This document shows, piece after piece, positions 1 to 6,942 of a stretch of 64,000 bases of DNA (position 1 is its first letter; every line of letters starts with the position of its first letter). A program made the position numbers and the translations under genes. This DNA comes from Agathobacter sp. (GTDB taxonomy: Bacteria; Bacillota; Clostridia; Lachnospirales; Lachnospiraceae): the NCBI GenBank assembly GCA_022772675.1, contig JALEZW010000059.1, positions 108,593 through 172,592 of the forward strand. The letters are read 5' to 3'. The notes under the pieces were generated by a model, which ran no database searches, was not told where the DNA came from, and saw only the letters and a program-made list of their open reading frames with translations.

Positions 1-1122
1 GGATTTGGCACTTCCGGTGCCGCCGATGATACCGATGGTCTCACCGGATTTAATATGAAGGCTGATATCCTTAAGAACCGGATTTCCCTTTTCGCCCCCA
101 TAGCTGAAATTCACATGGTCAAAGTCGATATCGCCATTTGCCACACTGGTAATGGCGTCCGCCTTATCCTGCATTTCCGGCACCTCATTTAACACCTCTA
201 AGATGCGGTCTACGGATGCCGATGCAATCATAATATTGACAAAAACAAAGGTTACCATCATTAAGGAACCGATAATCTGCAGGGCATAGACGATAATACT
301 GGTCAGCTCTCCGGTTTCCATGGTCCCTGCCACAATACCCCGTCCGCCGATGGCTACGAGAAGCAGCACAACCGCATACATGGTAAACTGCATGACCGGA
401 GAGTTCCAGGCAACGATTTTTTCTGCCTGAGTAAACAGGTCGTAGACATATTGGGAAACCCCGTGGAATTTTTTGATTTCATGATCCTCCCGTACAAAGG
501 CTTTCACAACTCGTGCAGCATTGACGTTTTCCTGTACGGAATTGTTGAGCTCGTCATATTCGTCAAATACCTTGATGAAATGGGGATGAGCCTTTAAGGC
601 AATCAAAATCAGTGTACCGCCAAGTAATGGAATCATAATTAAAAAGAGCAGTGCAGCTTTTATGTTTAATGTCAGTGTCATGATCCAGGATAACAGAATC
701 ATGATGGGAGCCCTTACTAAAAGCCGGATGCTCATCATATATGCCATCTGGATATTGGTAATGTCCGTTGTCATTCGTGTTACCAGTCCGGAAGTGGAAA
801 AACGGTCGATATTTTTGAAGGAAAAAGACTGTATTTTATAGAAAATATCGTGGCGGAGATTTTTTGCAAAGCCGGCACCTGCTGTGGCTGCCATATTTCC
901 CGCCTGAACCCCGAAGAACAGGGACATCATTGCCATGATCACAAGAATCGTGCCCCGTTCCATAATATAGCGGATGTTTCCGTCCATGATTCCCACATCA
1001 ATGATTTTTGCCATCTCCAGGGGAATCAGCACTTCCATCAGTACTTCCAGTGAGACCAGAAGGGGAGACAGGAGCGACTGCTTTTTATATTCCCGGACAG
1101 ATTTTAAAAGTGTCTTATTCAT
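1..1122 (-). CDS. ABC exporter, fused permease/ATPase (3' part outside window)
   Basis: Reading the minus strand from ATG at 1122 gives 374 codons without a stop to the window edge, so the C-terminal part of the ATPase is missing. The start follows the ribosome site AAGGAGG. About 300 residues form a six-helix ABC exporter membrane domain; then comes the nucleotide-binding domain with Walker A GGTGSAKS at the edge of the window. That Walker A with Ala before Lys-Ser is typical of heterodimeric YheI/YknU/BmrC-type exporters, whose partner would lie off the window. The gene starts 25 bp after the marR stop and is probably co-transcribed with it, which suggests inducible efflux of a toxic compound. 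The substrate cannot be told from sequence. Confidence 0.9.
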   Translation of the reverse strand, partial: MNKTLLKSVREYKKQSLLSPLLVSLEVLMEVLIPLEMAKIIDVGIMDGNIRYIMERGTILVIMAMMSLFFGVQAGNMAATAGAGFAKNLRHDIFYKIQSFSFKNIDRFSTSGLVTRMTTDITNIQMAYMMSIRLLVRAPIMILLSWIMTLTLNIKAALLFLIMIPLLGGTLILIALKAHPHFIKVFDEYDELNNSVQENVNAARVVKAFVREDHEIKKFHGVSQYVYDLFTQAEKIVAWNSPVMQFTMYAVVLLLVAIGGRGIVAGTMETGELTSIIVYALQIIGSLMMVTFVFVNIMIASASVDRILEVLNEVPEMQDKADAITSVANGDIDFDHVNFSYGGEKGNPVLKDISLHIKSGETIGIIGGTGSAKS

Positions 1123-1147
1123 TTTTTACATACCTCCTTGTTGAAAT

Positions 1148-1603
1148 TCAGTTAGAAAGGTTTTGAAGCATTTGACACAAAACCTTTTTGCAGCACAGGA
1201 CATCCCCTTCCGAAATTCCGGCGGTAAGCCGTGCCTCAGACTGCTGTATATGTGCTAAGATGCTGGGTCGGAGAGTTTCGGCCTTTTTGGTAGGCACGAT
1301 GCGTTTGAGCCGTGCATCCTTAGCAACGCTTTCCCTTATAATCAGCCCCTTTTTTTCCATAAGCTGCAGCATGCCGGTTACGGTGGATTTGCGGACATGG
1401 AATTCCTCCTCAATATCCTTCTGATAAAGCTCCCGGTGCAGTGTTTCCATAAGAATAAAGCCAAGCACCTGCTTTTGTATTGCGGTCAGACTGTCCTCAT
1501 GGATAGCATCAGAGATACAGCCCTTGCGCTGCATCTGGTGGGACAGCATATGGATCAGCCGGCCCATATGAAGTTCATTTATTTTATCTTCTGCGGTCTG
1601 CAA
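1148..1603 (-). CDS. MarR-family transcriptional regulator
   Basis: A 151-residue protein of normal MarR length. The central part (about residues 40-105) is a winged helix: a recognition-helix segment rich in KSTVTGMLQ is followed by a basic wing with DARLKR, the typical MarR wing. It is the first gene of a minus-strand operon with the ABC exporter, so the simplest reading is a ligand-responsive repressor of the exporter and of itself. Its promoter is a strong TTGACA-N17-TATAAT with an imperfect palindrome over the transcription start. The ligand is unknown. Confidence 0.88.
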   Translation of the reverse strand: MQTAEDKINELHMGRLIHMLSHQMQRKGCISDAIHEDSLTAIQKQVLGFILMETLHRELYQKDIEEEFHVRKSTVTGMLQLMEKKGLIIRESVAKDARLKRIVPTKKAETLRPSILAHIQQSEARLTAGISEGDVLCCKKVLCQMLQNLSN

Positions 1604-1627
1604 AAAATCACCTCCTGTGTGAAAATA

Positions 1628-1677
1628 GTTAGCATCCGAACTTTTTATATTATAAGGAGAATTGACCGGGATGTCAA
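1628..1677 (-). promoter_or_regulatory. Promoter and probable MarR operator of the marR-ABC operon
   Basis: On the minus strand, TTGACA (1672-1677) and TATAAT (1649-1654) are separated by exactly 17 bp. An imperfect palindrome GTTAGCA-TCCGAAC (1628-1641, 5 of 7 arm positions pairing) lies over the expected start site, where MarR proteins usually bind. The operator role is inferred. Confidence 0.75.
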
Positions 1678-1711
1678 GCCTGCAGTTATAAAGTTATTTT
1701 CAAAAACTTTA

Positions 1712-1750
1712 TTGACAACAGTTTTATACTGTTGTATACTGTTTACAACA
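1712..1750 (+). promoter_or_regulatory. Promoter with overlapping palindromes of the gntR-ABC operon
   Basis: TTGACA (1712-1717), 17 bp, TATACT (1735-1740). Two overlapping inverted repeats cover it: CAACAG-N7-CTGTTG (1716-1734) in the spacer and TGTTGTA-N7-TACAACA (1730-1750) over the -10 box. Such symmetry is expected for binding by the GntR dimer encoded just downstream; autoregulation is inferred. Confidence 0.75.
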
Positions 1751-1794
1751 AGAGAGATAACAGAAAACACAGACTGCAAAGAGAGGTTATAGAG

Positions 1795-2175
1795 TTGAAA
1801 ATTATTATCAACAGTTCCCTTATGGTTCCGATTTATGAACAGATCGTGGATCAGATTAAAACACTGATTCGTAATGGGGAATTGAAGGAAAACGACAATC
1901 TGCCATCGGTCCGTGTCCTGTCCCGGGAACTGAAAATCAGTGCCCTGACAGTGAAGAAAGCATATGACGAACTGGAGAGCGAAGGCTTTACGGTTACCGT
2001 TCACGGAAAAGGAACCTATGTGGCTGCCACAAACACCCAGCTGCTTTTAGAGGAGCAGAAAAAAGAGGTGGAGACGGATCTGGAGGCTGCAATTACAAAG
2101 GGCAGAAGGTGTGGAATCAGTGATGAGGAGATCCGGACATTATTTGATTTAATTATGGAGGAATTGAAATGTTAA
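1795..2175 (+). CDS. GntR-family regulator, YtrA subfamily
   Basis: A 126-residue protein. I chose the TTG start at 1795 because GAGAGG lies 8 bp upstream and the longer reading from 1732 would start inside the -10 box. Residues about 8-75 form the GntR winged helix (PIYEQIVDQIK, then LPSVRVLSRELKISALTVKK and a GKGTYV wing); the short C-terminal helical tail is typical of YtrA regulators, which control adjacent ABC transporter genes. It overlaps the ATPase gene by 7 bp, so it leads a three-gene operon. YtrA-type regulators commonly respond to cell-wall antibiotics; that role here is an inference. Confidence 0.9.
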   Translation: MKIIINSSLMVPIYEQIVDQIKTLIRNGELKENDNLPSVRVLSRELKISALTVKKAYDELESEGFTVTVHGKGTYVAATNTQLLLEEQKKEVETDLEAAITKGRRCGISDEEIRTLFDLIMEELKC

Positions 2176-3020
2176 AACTGGAACATGTAAGAAAAAGTTA
2201 TCAAAATTTTTCACTGGACTGTTCCCTTACGGTAAATCCTGGCTGTGTGACCGGGCTGATTGGTCTGAATGGGGCAGGAAAGAGTACGACTTTTAAAGCA
2301 ATTTTAGGTTTGATCCGTACAGAGGGAGGTTCCATTGAAATCCTTGGGAAGGATATCAAAGATTTCAGTGCAAAGGATCGGCAGCAGCTGGGAGTAGTAC
2401 TTTCCGATTCCGGCTTCAGCACTTATCTGACGGTAGGAGATCTTGTTCCGATTATGGACAGTCTCTATGATCATTTTGACAAGACATTTTTCCTGGCACA
2501 GGTAAAAAAATTTGGTTTGCCCCTCAATAAAAAAATGAAAGAATTTTCTACCGGAATGAAGGCAAAGCTGAAAGTGCTTGCGGCAATTTCCCATGACGCA
2601 AAACTGTTGATACTGGATGAACCTACGGCAGGACTGGATGTCATTGCAAGGGATGAACTTCTTGACATGCTGCGGGAATTTATGGAAAAGGATGACAACC
2701 GTGCTATTTTAATCAGCTCCCATATATCCAGTGATCTGGAAACCTTATGTGATGATTTTTACATGATCCGCGACGGAAAAATGATCATGCATGAGGACAC
2801 GGATGTGCTGTTGAGTGATTATGCGCGGATCAAAGCGGATGAACAGCAGTATGAGGCTCTGGATAAGCAGTACATTCTCCGGGTGAGGAAAGAAAAATAC
2901 GGATACAGCTGTCTGACCAATCAGAAACAGTATTATATGGAAAACTATCCAAAACTTGCGATTGAAAAGGGAAACATGGATGAACTTATTTCAATGATTA
3001 TCAGGGGGAAGGAATTATGA
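2169..3020 (+). CDS. ABC transporter ATP-binding protein (YtrB-like)
   Basis: A 283-residue cytoplasmic ATPase. Walker A GLNGAGKST is at residues 32-40, the signature segment FSTGMKAKL at about 126-134 and Walker B LLILDEP at 146-152. The tail after residue 210 is the extended C-terminal part seen in ABC-2 type ATPases. It overlaps both the upstream gntR and the downstream permease gene, so the three are translationally coupled. With the permease it should form an ABC-2 exporter or antibiotic-sensing/resistance pump; the substrate is unknown. Confidence 0.9.
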   Translation: MLKLEHVRKSYQNFSLDCSLTVNPGCVTGLIGLNGAGKSTTFKAILGLIRTEGGSIEILGKDIKDFSAKDRQQLGVVLSDSGFSTYLTVGDLVPIMDSLYDHFDKTFFLAQVKKFGLPLNKKMKEFSTGMKAKLKVLAAISHDAKLLILDEPTAGLDVIARDELLDMLREFMEKDDNRAILISSHISSDLETLCDDFYMIRDGKMIMHEDTDVLLSDYARIKADEQQYEALDKQYILRVRKEKYGYSCLTNQKQYYMENYPKLAIEKGNMDELISMIIRGKEL

Positions 3021-3670
3021 AAGGATTATTGATCAAAGATTTAAAGCTTTTAAAGGGACAGAAAAACTTTTTTGTGGTTCTCATAGTGATTGCCATTGTA
3101 TTGTCTGTCAGCATGTCCAGTCCGTCGTTTGTGATTGGCTATATGACATTTATCGGAGCTGTTTTTACATTAAGCACTATCAGTTATGATGAATTTGATA
3201 ACGGCAATGCTTTTTTATTTTCCCTGCCTGTCACACGAAAGGATTATGTGAGAGAAAAGTATGTGTTTGGAATTCTTGTGGGTGGAGCCTCATGTCTTTT
3301 GTCCATCGTGATTTCGCTGGTGATCGGACTGATCAATCACTCTGTTTTCCTTCCGGTTATCATGATGTCGGCAGTAATGGTGTTTGCAGTATTGTTTTTT
3401 ATCATTGCCATTATGCTTCCTTTTCAGCTGAAATTCGGTGGGGAAAAGGGAAGAGTTGCGATTATGATTGCTTTTGGTGTAGTAATTCTGGTTGGGCTTC
3501 TGGCAGCAAAAATTGCGGGAATGTTTCATATTGATCTGGGAGGAATGCTCAGCCATTTTCCGGTTACCAATCTGGGAGTGATGGTTGCAGTAATTTATGC
3601 ACTGGCATTGTCTGTCTGTTTCCTCTCTATGCAGATCAGTGTCGCGATTATGGAGAAAAAGGAATTTTAA
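3017..3670 (+). CDS. ABC-2 type permease
   Basis: A 217-residue, very hydrophobic protein with about six membrane helices and short loops. The N-terminal MKGLLIKDLKLLKGQ is typical of small ABC-2 permeases next to YtrA-type regulators. The start overlaps the stop of the ATPase gene by 4 bp (ATGA). A strong intrinsic terminator follows 17 bp after the stop and closes the operon. Confidence 0.85.
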   Translation: MKGLLIKDLKLLKGQKNFFVVLIVIAIVLSVSMSSPSFVIGYMTFIGAVFTLSTISYDEFDNGNAFLFSLPVTRKDYVREKYVFGILVGGASCLLSIVISLVIGLINHSVFLPVIMMSAVMVFAVLFFIIAIMLPFQLKFGGEKGRVAIMIAFGVVILVGLLAAKIAGMFHIDLGGMLSHFPVTNLGVMVAVIYALALSVCFLSMQISVAIMEKKEF

Positions 3671-3671
3671 T

Positions 3672-3700
3672 TTGAAATAAACCTATGAATCAGCTATACT
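3672..3700 (+). promoter_or_regulatory. Promoter nested in the terminator
   Basis: TTGAAA (3672-3677), 17 bp, TATACT (3695-3700). The -10 box is inside the left arm of the terminator stem, so a transcript starting near 3707 would contain only the right arm and would not be terminated. It would drive the AAA-ATPase-like gene at 3749. Confidence 0.55.
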
Positions 3701-3727
3701 ATGTATACGAGTATAGCTGATTTTTTT
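3688..3727 (+). terminator. Intrinsic terminator of the gntR-ABC operon
   Basis: A perfect 13-bp stem AATCAGCTATACT / AGTATAGCTGATT with a 9-nt loop is followed by a run of T. The left arm also carries the -10 box of the next gene's promoter. Confidence 0.9.
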
Positions 3728-3748
3728 AGCGGGAAGGAGCTAAAAGGT

Positions 3749-5434
3749 ATGGCAAAGACTGTGGCAATCGGGATTCAGAGTTTTGATAAAATAAGGGAAG
3801 GCAACTATTTTTATGTGGATAAGACCGCTTTTATCAGAGAGTGGTGGGAAAGCGGGGATGACGTGACGCTGATCAATCGTCCGCGCCGCTTCGGAAAGAC
3901 CATGAATATGAGTATGCTGGAGGCTTTTTTCTCGGTAGATTATGCAGACAGAGGAGATCTATTCGAGGGACTTTCCATCTGGGACGATGAGAAGTACCGT
4001 GCCTTGCAGGGGACGTATCCGGTGATTTTCTTATCCTTTGCCAATGTGAAAGAAAAAGATTTCAAGACCACCAGAAAGAAAATTTGTCAGTTACTGACAA
4101 AACTCTATACGGATCATGAATTTCTGCTGGACAGTGATGTACTTTACGAAGCTGACCGGAACTATTTTAAGCGTGTCTCGGAAGAGATGGATGATAGTGA
4201 TGCTTCTCTTGCGCTACATCAGTTGGCGGATTATCTGTACCGTTATTATGGAAAAAAGGTTATTATTCTTCTGGACGAATACGATACGCCAATGCAGGAA
4301 TCATATGTGAATGGCTATTGGGATGAACTGGTTTCCTTTACCCGAAGCCTGTTCAACTCCACCTTCAAAACGAATCCATACCTGGAACGGAGCATCATGA
4401 CCGGAATTACAAGGGTCAGCAAGGAATCCATTTTTTCTGATCTGAACAATCTGAAGGTGGTGACCACCACTTCCGATGAGTATGCCACAGCTTTTGGCTT
4501 TACGGAGCAGGAAGTGTTTGCTGCATTGGACGAGTATGGATATAGTGACCGAAAGGCTGAGGTAAAGCAGTGGTATGACGGTTTTATTTTTGGTGAACAG
4601 AAGGATATTTACAACCCGTGGTCGATTCTCAATTTTCTGGATACCGGAAAGGTAGCCACATACTGGGCGAACACCAGCAGCAACAGTCTGGTAGGCAAGC
4701 TGATTCGGGAAGGGGACGAGTGCGTCAAGGAAACCTTTGAGACACTGCTGAAGGGCGAGGTGGTTAGATGTCCAATCGATGAGCAGATCGTATATGACCA
4801 GCTGGATGATGACGAGGAGGCCATCTGGAGCCTGCTGTTGACCAGCGGATATCTGAAGGTGCTTTCCTATGAGGAAAAAGTAGCCGGTAAGAGGCAGCTT
4901 TATGATCTGAGTTTTACCAATGATGAAGTGCGTGATATGTTTTATGATATCGTGCGGGGATGGTTCGGCAGGACGAAGAAAAGCTACAATGGTTTTGTAA
5001 AGGCTCTGCTTGCGGGGAATCGGAAAGAGATGAATGCCTACATGAATGATGTGGCACTGAAAACCTTCAGTTATTTTGACACCGGGAAAAATCTATCCCG
5101 ACAGGAACCGGAGCGTTTTTACCACGGTTTTGTGCTGGGGCTTGTGGTGGAGCTGCAGGATCAATATGTGGTGACTTCCAATCATGAGAGCGGTTTCGGC
5201 AGATATGATGTCATGCTGGAACCCAAAGATACCGGGGAAGAAGACGCATTTATTCTGGAATTCAAGGTGCATGATCCGGATGATGAAGAGACCCTTGAGG
5301 ACACCGTAGCAGCTGCCCACCACCAAATCGAGGAGAAGCAGTATGAAGCAGCTCTGATCGCAAAGGGTATTCCGGCGGAACATATTCGCAAGTATGGCTT
5401 TGCTTTTGAAGGGAAAAAAGTATTGATTGGATGA
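3749..5434 (+). CDS. AAA-ATPase-like protein with PD-(D/E)XK nuclease-like C-terminus
   Basis: A 561-residue protein. The ATG at 3749 is chosen because GGAAGGAG lies upstream; an earlier in-frame ATG (3701) falls inside the terminator. The N-terminal half is a predicted AAA-ATPase-like domain (family PF09820): the P-loop-like NRPRRFGKT is at 43-51 and the Walker B VIILLDEYD at 171-179. The C-terminal part matches the associated PD-(D/E)XK-like domain (PF08011), with Asp487 in GRYD and Glu504/Lys506 in ILEFK as likely catalytic residues. These proteins occur in large paralogous families in gut bacteria. A DNA-directed or defence role is plausible but not proven. It stands alone, followed by a 120-bp gap and the MNT/HEPN pair. 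Confidence 0.85.
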   Translation: MAKTVAIGIQSFDKIREGNYFYVDKTAFIREWWESGDDVTLINRPRRFGKTMNMSMLEAFFSVDYADRGDLFEGLSIWDDEKYRALQGTYPVIFLSFANVKEKDFKTTRKKICQLLTKLYTDHEFLLDSDVLYEADRNYFKRVSEEMDDSDASLALHQLADYLYRYYGKKVIILLDEYDTPMQESYVNGYWDELVSFTRSLFNSTFKTNPYLERSIMTGITRVSKESIFSDLNNLKVVTTTSDEYATAFGFTEQEVFAALDEYGYSDRKAEVKQWYDGFIFGEQKDIYNPWSILNFLDTGKVATYWANTSSNSLVGKLIREGDECVKETFETLLKGEVVRCPIDEQIVYDQLDDDEEAIWSLLLTSGYLKVLSYEEKVAGKRQLYDLSFTNDEVRDMFYDIVRGWFGRTKKSYNGFVKALLAGNRKEMNAYMNDVALKTFSYFDTGKNLSRQEPERFYHGFVLGLVVELQDQYVVTSNHESGFGRYDVMLEPKDTGEEDAFILEFKVHDPDDEETLEDTVAAAHHQIEEKQYEAALIAKGIPAEHIRKYGFAFEGKKVLIG

Positions 5435-5554
5435 GAGGATTCCTGCGGCAGTACGAATTGGCACAAACATCAGGGAATAGTTTTCTATTTGGTACATTTT
5501 ATGATACAATAGGAACATGTTATAGAATAAAGTCCTTTTAATGAGGTGGTCTTC

Positions 5555-5875
5555 ATGGGATATGTGTCTCCAGTAGTTAAGAAGTCTTTTGAAGAGCGAA
5601 AAGAAAAAGTATCAAGGCTGATAAAAAATTCAGGTATCAATTATAATAAATTTGGCATTTTTGGAAGTTATGCCCGTAATGATTATACTGCATCCAGCGA
5701 TATTGATTTTTGTTTAATAGTTGATGAAAAGCCTTCTCGGTATTTAACAGGTAGTTTACGGGAGGATGCGGATCTGCTGGGAGCTGATATTACGATTGTA
5801 TCATCCGATTATTTTAATCATAGTGATTCACAGTTTGCCAGGCAACTACGTAGAGATTTCATGGAGGTATTTTGA
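5555..5875 (+). CDS. MNT-type nucleotidyltransferase domain protein
   Basis: A 106-residue protein with the minimal nucleotidyltransferase motif GSYAR followed by DID: Gly37-Ser38 and Asp49/Asp51 are the expected nucleotide- and metal-binding residues. The ATG at 5555 has AGGTGG 5 bp upstream; the GTG at 5546 is less likely. Its stop overlaps the start of the HEPN gene. In characterised MNT/HEPN modules the MNT protein is the antitoxin and AMPylates the HEPN toxin; that is the likely role here. The pair is AT-rich compared with its neighbours, which fits horizontal gain. Confidence 0.85.
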   Translation: MGYVSPVVKKSFEERKEKVSRLIKNSGINYNKFGIFGSYARNDYTASSDIDFCLIVDEKPSRYLTGSLREDADLLGADITIVSSDYFNHSDSQFARQLRRDFMEVF

Positions 5876-6360
5876 TGAAAATTGAAAATTCTTATTATGA
5901 TATTGCGTGTAACGATTTTATGTATTTTTGTGATGCAATTAGCCCAAAGTATTTTAATCAAGTAGCTGCACAGGCACAGCAGATTGCAGAGAAAATGATT
6001 AAATCTGTAGCAGACCTGACCTGCATTAATATTGAGAAGCTGATGACTTCACATAATCTGAGAGCACTTTATGACGCTATACATGAAGTTGATTCTGGTT
6101 TTAATCTTGATAGGCGTGCACTTTCATTATTAAAAGATTATTATTATGATGCACGCTATCCTGGTGATAATTTTGTAACTGTCACAAAGGATGAATTTAT
6201 CGATCTCCTGAATATTTTAAATTCAGTTATTCGAGAAGTTGAACGCTGGCGGGCAGACCATAATCTTGAATGTCAGATAAACGATCCGGAGTTGTTCCTG
6301 GGAAAAGCATATGTAACTTTAGGAATTGATAAAAGTAATCCAGAGAAACAAAAAAGATGA
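5875..6360 (+). CDS. HEPN domain protein, partner of the MNT protein
   Basis: A 161-residue, mostly helical protein. The ATG at 5875 overlaps the last base of the MNT stop codon, so the genes are coupled. The segment YYYDARYPGD (89-98) is characteristic of the HEPN family PF05168. A possible ribonuclease motif R-x6-H is seen at Arg63-His70, but it is not in the position usual for HEPN toxins, so RNase activity is uncertain. Likely role: toxin or effector of a MNT/HEPN toxin-antitoxin module, or a kanamycin-nucleotidyltransferase-like two-subunit enzyme. A hairpin follows the stop codon. Confidence 0.78.
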   Translation: MKIENSYYDIACNDFMYFCDAISPKYFNQVAAQAQQIAEKMIKSVADLTCINIEKLMTSHNLRALYDAIHEVDSGFNLDRRALSLLKDYYYDARYPGDNFVTVTKDEFIDLLNILNSVIREVERWRADHNLECQINDPELFLGKAYVTLGIDKSNPEKQKR

Positions 6361-6369
6361 AAATGGGAT

Positions 6370-6404
6370 GGATTTTTACCGGGCCCTTACACCGGTAAAA
6401 ATCC
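6370..6404. terminator. Hairpin between convergent genes
   Basis: A perfect 13-bp stem GGATTTTTACCGG / CCGGTAAAAATCC with a 9-nt loop lies between the HEPN gene and the minus-strand transposase remnant. There is no clean T run on either side, so termination strength is uncertain. Confidence 0.6.
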
Positions 6405-6419
6405 AGTTCCTTCTTCTCC

Positions 6420-6860
6420 TTATTTGTGCTTTAGAGCTTCAATTTGAGACCGGAGCTCAGCAATTTCCTCATCCTTAGATGAAATCAGATGATCCTTAGC
6501 AGCAGAGTCTTTTCTGGCGGAATCCAACTCGGACTTAGTGGAATCCAACTCGGACTTAGCAGAATCCAATTGTTCCTTGACGGATTTCATTTCCTGTGCC
6601 ATTTCATCAATCATATAATTTGCTGTATTCCTGTCGAGGATTTCCAATGCTTCTGAGAACATATAAATCAGCTCCTTCGGTTTGGTTCTAAATACGGCTA
6701 AATCCTTATAATACTCCAAAAACTTCGGGTATTTCTGCACCAGACGCACTATGGGCTCGGCATCCGTGCAGCTAAAGAAGGTAAGCCACGCATCAAGTTC
6801 TGTACTTATATTTTGCCCCATAGAATGGAAAGTGTCAAGGGATATATAAGTTGTTAGCAT
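6420..6860 (-). pseudogene. C-terminal remnant of Rpn/PD-(D/E)XK transposase
   Basis: A 146-residue reading frame resembling the C-terminal half of Rpn-family recombination-promoting nucleases (PDDEXK_2 type). It begins in the conserved ISLDTFHSM segment, continues through ELDAWLTFF and YPKFLEYYKDLA to FRTKPKELIYM, and ends in a heptad coiled coil with three repeats of SELDS/AKSELDS. The N-terminal nuclease domain, with its catalytic residues, is absent; upstream of its ATG there is only a 31-bp tandem repeat, whose second copy runs into a stop in the same frame. I therefore call it a truncated, non-functional remnant. The truncation lies at the edge of the Wadjet operon. Confidence 0.75.
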
Positions 6861-6902
6861 AAGAAAATTAGGATATATAAGTTGTTAGCATAAGAAAATT
6901 AG
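6841..6902. repeat. 31-bp perfect tandem duplication
   Basis: Two identical adjacent copies, 6841-6871 and 6872-6902, followed by a partial third start (GATATA). Each copy begins GATATATAAGTTGTTAGC. The unit covers the first codons of the transposase remnant on the minus strand and the promoter of the Wadjet operon on the plus strand. Confidence 0.95.
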
Positions 6903-6910
6903 GATATAAT
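6851..6910 (+). promoter_or_regulatory. Duplicated promoter of the Wadjet operon
   Basis: TTGTTA (6882-6887), 17 bp, TATAAT (6905-6910) is the better promoter. Because of the 31-bp duplication, a second one lies exactly 31 bp upstream: TTGTTA (6851-6856), 17 bp, TATATA (6874-6879). Activity is inferred from sequence only. Confidence 0.6.
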
Positions 6911-6942
6911 AAAAATAAATTTTTGTGGAGGTATCCATACAG

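Noticed and set aside
1732..1794. Longer GntR protein from ATG 1732
   Set aside because: It would begin upstream of the predicted transcription start, inside the promoter; TTG 1795 with GAGAGG fits the family start.
3701..3748. Longer N-terminus of the AAA-like protein from ATG 3701
   Set aside because: This ATG lies in the terminator loop and has no ribosome site; ATG 3749 has GGAAGGAG.
6841..6908. CRISPR array
   Set aside because: Only two directly adjacent copies without spacers; it is a simple tandem duplication. No CRISPR array or cas gene is seen in the window.
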